Assembly: GCA_019925795.1 (NCBI GenBank)
Contig: CM034312.1
Location: 900,501-964,500 of the forward strand
Source: Dendrobium chrysotoxum
Lineage: Eukaryota > Streptophyta > Magnoliopsida > Asparagales > Orchidaceae
Direction: 5' to 3'
DNA length: 64,000 nucleotides
Shown here: piece by piece, positions 36,001-45,000 of the stretch
How the letters are laid out: every line of letters starts with the position of its first letter
How positions within the stretch are numbered: the first letter of the stretch is position 1
Made by a program: the position numbers and the translations under genes
The notes under the pieces: generated by a model
Seen by the model: the letters and a program-made list of their open reading frames with translations, nothing else
Told to the model about the DNA's origin: nothing
The model's database searches: none

Positions 36001-39000
36001 TATAATATAAAAATAATTATTTTTTGCTCTAAAAGTGAATAAATTGGCCAAAAACTTTTAGGAAATTTTTGTTTCTTGTTTCATCCAAATTTTATAAAAA
36101 TCCCTCCAAATGGCATATAAGAGATTGAATTTTTCCTTCTTGGGTCTTGATTTTTCTCTTAAAAAAGAGACAAAAATTGAACTACAATAGGCATAAGTGT
36201 GAATGAAATTCAAGGTTCATAATCCATGCAAAGAGTCTCTGATGCTCCTCTAAAAATGAGGTCATCCTCATTTGGGCTAGTTAGATTTGATAAGAGGTGA
36301 CCGAGATTCATAATTCCTATAATAAGGCTCCATTCCTCTTAAAACAAGATTGGATTTCCTTGTTTGTATGAATAAGATTCAAGGAGGGCTATTTAAGATT
36401 CATAATCCTTACTAAGAGGCACCATTCTTCCTTTAAAAATGGGATTGATTACCCCTTTTTGAACTAATTAGATTTTTTTAGAGGTATTTGTGGTTCATAA
36501 TCCTTGCGGTAAGGCTCTAATTTTCCTCTAAAAAAGAGTATAGACTATTTATAGATTTTTGGAGGAGCATCCTACTTCTTTTGACTAGAAATCAAATCAC
36601 TCCAGCACTGATCACATCGGTTATGTAGTATTTTCTAGATATCTTTGTGTCTTAATGATATCAATATTGAGAGAACTTGAGTTTATTAGATTTGTTTCAG
36701 CAAGATGTTTATTTTGACTTTAAGCATGCAAAATTCAACGATCATTTGGTCCCTCAAATGGTCCCATAAAATTTCAATAATATTTCCAGTGTTTGATTTA
36801 GGCTCATTTGGACTTTGGATTAAGGAGTTCTTAGTATTGTTAGGTTCATCTTATCATGGTCATTTTGACCATAAGTTTGCTTAAAATGTTGTTCGGATGA
36901 TCTTCAAGTCAATTATGCGCATCTATGATTTGAATATTTGGATGTTTTATAATATGAGATTTTGCATTGAGATTTGTGCATAATTAGATTTTTTTTGTGA
37001 TGCGTCAATGTTTATATTTAATGTAATCCTATTTTGTTTGGAAATTCTTTAGTTTCACAACAATTACTAACATTATTCATTAATCTATCATAAATATTTT
37101 TAATTAGTCTTGCTTATCTTTGAAACACATCTTATCTCTTCAATTCCCATCAAATTAATTTTGTGGTATCTGATCATATGAATTTTCAAGATCAACAAAA
37201 ATAATATGATTGCTTTCTATTTCTTCTTTGCTATTGCCTTAGCACTAAAATCATCTTTGTCGTTAATTTTCATGGTATAAAAGGAAATTGATTCTGCAAT
37301 AATGACATGCTTGTTGAGATTACGATGAGATACAAATATGGTCCTATTAAAAATATGGTCCTATTTTTTTCTTATCTTGAAAAGGAAGAAAAAAAATTAA
37401 ATTTACTGTTGTATGGTGGAGATTATTCCTAGCTTTTACTATTCTTATTTTCTCTTTCAAATATAGACAATGGAAAATCTGAAAAGATCTGAAAAGAAAC
37501 TTACATATTCCAGTCATCATGTGAATTTTGTTAATTTTATATCTTTCTTCATCATTAATCTTATCAATGATGAATTTAATTAGTTTAGTCGGAGAAAGGT
37601 TGGAGTAACTCCAATGGCATATAAGATTAGAGAGAGTCTCCTTAGATGGTTTGGACCCATAAAACGTCAGCCTTTTGATGACCTGGTTAGGAGAGTAGAT
37701 GTATTAGATTTGGCCTATGTTAAGAAAGGTAGAGGTAGAGCTAAAAAGACTGGTTAGAGAATATTAGAAATGACTTTTTTATTAGATTTAAATGAGTATT
37801 TGAGTCTTAACAAGACACAATGGAGAAAAATGATTCATGTAGCCGACCTCATGTAGTGAGATAAAGGCTTGTTGTTCTTGTTGTTGTTGAGAAATAAATG
37901 AGCTCCTCCTGTTTTCCATTTTGTCATGATTGACTACCACTTTTGGCCCCTTGTTAGAACTTCTATTTGACATGCAGGTATTATGAGGAAAAAATCCCTG
38001 CTAAACGGGTTTTTGTTCATACTTTGCATTTGACATATTATCATTTGACATATTTATTGAATTTATTTAGTTTAGGTGTTGTGGAACTCCTTTGCAGCTT
38101 GAGTGTCTCACACAGAAGTTTCAAAATATGGAGTCTGAATTTGAGAGAAAATCAGTTGAACTGAAAGAAGCAATTGCAAAAGCAGCGGAGGAAAATGCAA
38201 AATGCAAGGCTGCTAAGGAAGTTATCAAGTCTCTTACCTCACAGGTAATTACTTTTCTTTTATATGAGAACACTCTAGTTGAGTCTTTATCTAGTTTGAT
38301 GGGATTTCTAATTTATAAATTTGAGAATGCACTACTATTTTATTTGTCAGTAAGAAATTTACTGACCATATTTTTCTTATGTTTTTAATTTACTAAGTTT
38401 CAATTTGCTAATTGCGTGCATGTGTGTGATAGAATCAAATTGTCTAACCTGCATACTTTCTTCAATATTCACATTAGTTTAGCATCTATCTGTTTGCTGC
38501 AGATATTTATGAACTACCTCATCATGCACGCTATTCTGGTTTTGATTTATCTGTTTAACGTTTTGCAGTTGAAGGATATGGCAGAAAGGGCACCTGAAGT
38601 ATGCATAAACGATCACTCTCACTCTGATGTCTCATATGCTTCCAATGAATTGAAGTTAAATTTAAGTGGAACTAGGCTCAACCATCTTTTAAGCAATCAT
38701 GCCCAAGATTCAAATGGGCATTTTAGCGACTCATTGCCATCTAATGCATCTGATACTTCAGAAGGGGTGGAGTGGGTTGAACAGGCTGAGGCAGGGGTGT
38801 ATATAACCGTTTCATCTTCTCCTTGTGGTGCAAAGATCCTCAAGAGGATACGTTTCAGGTACAGTGTCTTTTTTTTTTTTTCCTAAAAGCATATTTTTAT
38901 AATTAGTTATTGATATAAGTACAACATAAGACAATTACAAAGAAATAATATAGGAAAAAAAACACAAAATTAAAATTAACACAATGAAAGTAGATGAAGA

Positions 39001-42000
39001 AGAAAAGAAAAAATTGCATAAACTCTAAATATGTCTTGTTTAAAGTCCAGTGAATTTTGAGGAGTGACTATAAATTTTTGAAAAGATAAATAACAGAGGT
39101 TTGACAATGTTATTCTTTCCTCCCTAGATATCATGTTTTAAATCTAAATTTCTTAATTTATGCCTCGTCATATATCTGAATTTCCAAAAATACTTAGAGG
39201 ATAGCCTAAGCTTTGACTCTAACGGGGTCAAAAAGCTTTTTTGAGAAGGGAAGCTGCACATTATGGTTGTCAAACTTGCCTTTTGTCATGTCAGTTTCCA
39301 AGTTGGAACACCAATTAAATAGGCTATTCTCCCACAACTTATGGTTTATGGATTGTATAATTTGATTTGTACAAAAGCTATATTAGATCAAACAAGTTTT
39401 CAAATTTATTCTGTATAATATGACTGTAATGGGCTAATATTTATTTAATTTTATTTTCATACGTATTTCTTATATATCTCACAGATTGCAATGATTGATA
39501 GGTCTTTTAATAAATTTATCAAATATATATAGTCTTTCATTATGGTTTTTTTTAAATGAATATTTTGCATATGCAAGGCTAAATAATTTTTATTTTACAT
39601 AGTTTGCACTTAAAAGCAAAGACATGCTAATCTTGTAAACCTGCATTTTATTAATTCTTTAAAAATGTCATATTTTCTATCAATAGTTAACAGATTCTTT
39701 TAATAGTTAAAATATCACGATTATCAACAATAATCATGTCTAACTATTTGAGGTTGCCTTTATAAATCTCCTATTTATTTCTGTTGGGTGCTGTGTAAGG
39801 TGCTAACTCCAATGTATATGCAGTTTTTTTTTCCAACTTCCAGCCACGTATTTTTTCTACGTCAATTCTCTACCGGTGTTGTTGGACATTTTCCAGCTTG
39901 TGTTGCATATACACAAACTTGATTATTTTATTTATCAAAATTTTATCCTTAATAGATAATACTTTTATTATTTCTCTAATGCAATCTTTTCTCACTTATT
40001 TTCCTAAGTTTTCGTCTTTACTTTCTTATTTTTTGGTCATCCTCCTCGTAGCTCTTTTGATTTTTGCTCATTAATGAACCCATAATTATAATTTTTTAAA
40101 AATGTTTCTTCAAATCTCCATGTTATTTTATTCTGGCATAATATTTATGAGGTTCTTCTCCTAGTTTAGTCACTCAACTTGAAATATAAAAATTGTATCC
40201 TTGTTTAAATCCTATTTCATTCATTCTCCTCCCAAATTTTGGTTTCCCTCACCAACATTGTTTCCATTGTATTCTGGCTGCTTTGTTACTATTCGCTTCT
40301 CTCTCTGTCAATCCTTCACTTCCTTTTGGCCTCCATACCTACTACGCAATGCCGCAAGAGGGGCTTGAAGGATAGATATTGGTTTTTCTTTTGTTTTTTT
40401 TTTCTGTGTTGCTAGATGGATGATACATGCCATGGTTAGATTATATCAAACTCTCATTCCATTTTTCTCTCTCTTGCTAACAATGAGGGAGGGAGAGGTG
40501 AGAAGGATGGCTTATCATTTATTAGAGTGGACCATTACCGCTTCTACTATGAAACTTAAACTAATTAGTTCCTCCCAAAGAAGTGGAAATCTATATTTGT
40601 TTTTCATGAAAGTGTCCTTCCACTCACAATCATCATTAGCCTGATCTCAAAAATCAAGTTGGCTTTATGAATCCTCAACTTCCATTCCTTCTTGTTGAAT
40701 AACCATTATCAATTCGAGCACCTACAATGAGAACGATGATCGACTAACCCGAAGCCAAGCAAAACAAATTTGTAGCACCTCGATCACAATTAAAACTACT
40801 CAAATGTTGCCTCATTCATGAAATGGATCGACATAACGCATCTGGAGTGTCAAAAATACCAAAGAAAGCAGTTTCTGTGCTTGACTTGAATGAACACAAC
40901 AAAAATGACAATCTATAGGCACGACGTTGTGTGAAATCACCCGAACGTTGCTCATTCGTGAAAATGAACTGTGTTGTCGGTATTCCAAATGCAGGGGTTT
41001 TGAAAATAATTATGTTTGATTGGAAGAAAAATGAATGCAAAGTAACTATAGTTTAAATCATTTTAGTTTAATTTTGAGTTAAACTAAACTCACCCAATTT
41101 TGAGTGAGAATCGTTCACACAAGCAAGCTTGCTTGACCTCTGCCACCCGCCACTGCCCACCACCTCCGGTCGCCCTCACCAGCCACCGCCGCAGCTGCTC
41201 TCCACCTGCCACCATCGCCATCACCCGCGATCGGCCGACACCACCTCCTATCACCGCAGCCACCCACTGGCCATTGCCGGCCACCACTGCCGTCGACCAC
41301 CACCGACGACCACAATCTTAGGACTTTACATTCATTTACTTCATACCAAACAAAAAAAAATCATTTACTTTACACTCATCCAAACAACTCCAAAGTATTC
41401 ATTTTACGCTGCATTCCTTTTACACCGCATTCTTTTTTTAGTCAACCAAACAATACCTTAGTTTACATTGAATTCTTTTTACCCAACACTAAAATTCATA
41501 ATGCCTAGCTAGTCTAATAACATTTTTGTTTAAAATCTATTATTAGTCTGTATAATATTCAATTATTACATAATAATTCTGAGGCACTATTATATTATAA
41601 TCAATTAACTTTTGCTCTAACAGTTATCCCCTCATTTATATCCCCATTTTTTTAATGTATGTTCCGAAGCTAAAAATTTATCTAGTCTAGGTATCATTTG
41701 GTCCTGAAAAATTGACTGATATTTATTATTTTCGTGTCTAACGTAGTTGTTGTCTTGGTAAGAACCATTGGATTGGATGAGGTCCCCATCAATTATCACT
41801 TCTCTTAAAGGAGCCGTGAACTTAGTAGTTATGTGATAAGCACTGAGGAGGGATTGACCAAAGATGACGTTATATATATTGATGCAGTCATGGTCAACTT
41901 AATTATATGTGAATTTGTGTTAGTCAATGCCCAAATCCAGATATCATAGTTGGTCTAATAGCGTTTTTTTAAATAAAATTACGACTCTCTATAATATTCT

Positions 42001-45000
42001 CTTATTACATAATAATCCTGAGACACTTCTGTCTTTTAGTTACTTAACTTTTGCTCTAAAAGTTATCTCTCAATCCATATCCTCATTTTTTGAAGTATAT
42101 CCTAGTGTAAATAATTTATCTAATCTAGGTATCAGTTAGTCTAACAATATTGACCTATATTTATCATTTTCACATCTATTAATGTTGTTGTCTTCGTAAC
42201 AAACTTTGGATTGGATGAGGTCCCCATTAACAATCACGACTCCTATAGGAGTTGAGAACTTGATAGCCATGTAATGCTTCAAAATGCTATAAACCAATGA
42301 CAATAATTTATTATGATAACTAAGTCAAAAAGTTTCATCTCAACAATCAATATATGATTTTATATTTGTACTTATAGGTTAAAATGAACTTCAATTATAT
42401 TCAGATGAACAATATAAAAGGCTAATCAATTTAATTACAAAATCTTGTAAATATGAAACTCCCTGCCATACATGTCAATGGCGTACATACAGCGCTATTT
42501 GCTTGACGTGGCACGACGCATCAAAATAGTGCTCGCTATTTGAGCCATGCATGGGCAATGGCGCATGGCGCAAGGCGCAAATGATGTATGCGATTTTGTT
42601 AACATGTTATAAATTTTAAATTATAAGTTTTGATTAAATTCTTTGATGTTTATATATTAATATCACAATTAATTATTAAATAATTAAACATTAAATTAAT
42701 AAAATATCAAAAAAAGTAAAGGATTTAATTTTTTTTAGAATTTAAAGATATCATTTTTTCTATTTGGCGGGATTTAGACTAAATTATGCTTAAATCGTAC
42801 TCGAATCTATTGATGTAATTTTCTGTAGGATTTAAAATATTCATTTTTTTGTTTAACAGGATATTTATTCTTAAGTTTTTCTTTAATCAATCTATTGTTT
42901 GCTATTCAATGGTATTTGATATTAATAAATAAATATTTTTTAATTATTTTACATCATGCCCCATATTTAAAATGGCGTGTGCCGCGCCGTGCACTATGTG
43001 CCACGGCTCCACGAGGAACTTTACGCCGTGGTGCATCATTCTCCATTAACAAGTATGCTCCTTGCCCACACGCTAAACGCCAATCAATGAAAATTATATA
43101 ACAACTTTTAATATTATTTAATTTTTAATTGATATTTTATATTAATTATAACTAAGATTTTAAAATCATATTATCTAATGCCCAAATTATCCTTTTTCTC
43201 ATAATTGAAGGAATCTTAAGAAGTTTTTGCCCTTAACCCATGTATACTTGGTTCTAAAACTCATAACCCTCACTTTGCAACCACAACACGTATGAACCTC
43301 AAGTCAATCCTCCTGCTATGGTGCTGGTGTGCATGGGGAGGCTGATCTTATCTTCATTTGTGATTCTCCATTTTCTCTTCTTGATGCATACTCAAATTCT
43401 CACTTCGAGCCTAGGGGCGTAGTGGGGCTTCGTAGTCTTTCCAACGTGCTTCTTTGATGGCTTTTTTGTTTATGCTCTGAATATATCGTCTTTCTTTTTT
43501 AGGAACTATTTTTATCCCCTCTTAGTAACTTCTTCATTTCCTCCAAATGTTTGCATCTTGTGTTTTTCTCCTTATTGGTCAACACAGGCTGACAATTTTT
43601 TCCTGAAATCCCTATTCATTCTTCTCTTACCACTTCCACTACTCTTGGCGTTCAGCTAAACCCCCATTTCATCCTTCATTGCCTCCACCTATTCCAGTAC
43701 CTACTTGCTTTGCGGAGGCTCCTTCTTCTTCTATACCTTCGGAAGCGTCACCTTCTCTTGCTCGTTGTTTTCATTCATGTGCAGGCTGAATGATTCAAGA
43801 CTTCATTCATTTCACAACAACCTTTTTTTCTTTATTTTTTCATTAAGACCTTGTATCACCTCTTCATAAACATCTTTCTACATATAAAGAAACTTACGCT
43901 GTCATCTTCAGTGAAGAGGATCTCTGAGCTTGCTAGGCCTCTATGTTTTTCTATTATTGATAAATTCTTATTGGGCTGCCCCAACTTAGAGGTTATTTGC
44001 AAATTTATGTTTGATCTACATTTGGTTGGTGGCCATTTCGTGGGACTCATTTACCCTCATCATGTCATTATTAGACTCTTCAAAAGCATACTGCATCAGA
44101 TTTTTCTCCTTATAGTCCTACTATATCAATGGTTTTCCAATGCATGTGATAAAATTGTCTCCCCATTTTGACTCTTATGAGGAACCATCTATCATTATAT
44201 TTTGGATTGCATTTTCTCGACTTGATCAAGCAATCTAGTTTGTTTTTATTGGGTTCTATATTTTGCAAATTTACTAGTGGATAATGCTAATTCTCATCTT
44301 TCCAGATCTTATGTGGCCAAAGTTTTGGTTGAGTTAAATGTTATTTCTAAGTTAGAATATAAGGTGCACATGGCTTATTGATTTGTGGATATTGGTAAAT
44401 GGTTGAATTTAAATGCATCCCATCATATTATTCATCATGCAAAATTTTTGGATATAATTTTTCTAAATATATGCATCAATTAATTTTTAGGTAAACATCT
44501 ACTTCTCATATAATTTTTATCATAAGTTCTTTGAATTTTTAATGGCATATCATCATATTGTTCATCATCCAAAATTGAGAGATAAGCACTCCACGAAGCC
44601 CTTGTTACAAGCGTATGTCTTGTTTTTTCAATCTTATTTAAAATCCTAGTTCAAGATGTTGTCGAAGCCTTCAAGTACGACTTGAGAAATCCTAGAAGAT
44701 GGACCTTCATGTATATTATCGCAGGAATAAATCCAAGAAAAGAACCCATAGATCCCTAGATCTAAGAGTAGGGAAATAATGCACTTGGGGTAAGGAAGAG
44801 CGATGAGAGTGCTTGAGAGGGGAAAAATGCTTAGATTCTCAAGCTATAAAGAACCGTGGATCCTGTTATGAAAATTTTCATATTCTTTCTCTCCCTCCTT
44901 GGCACAATGTATAAGAATAAAAAATTAGCTATGGGAAAATCAGCTGGTCTCCCCCATTGACCCCCTTGGCCACCCCTATTAAATATTTAAATTCTTGGCA

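Noticed and set aside
41090..41461. Overlapping Pro/His/Thr-rich and Gly/Trp-rich frames
   Set aside because: They arise from the CCACC/CCGCC low-complexity island.
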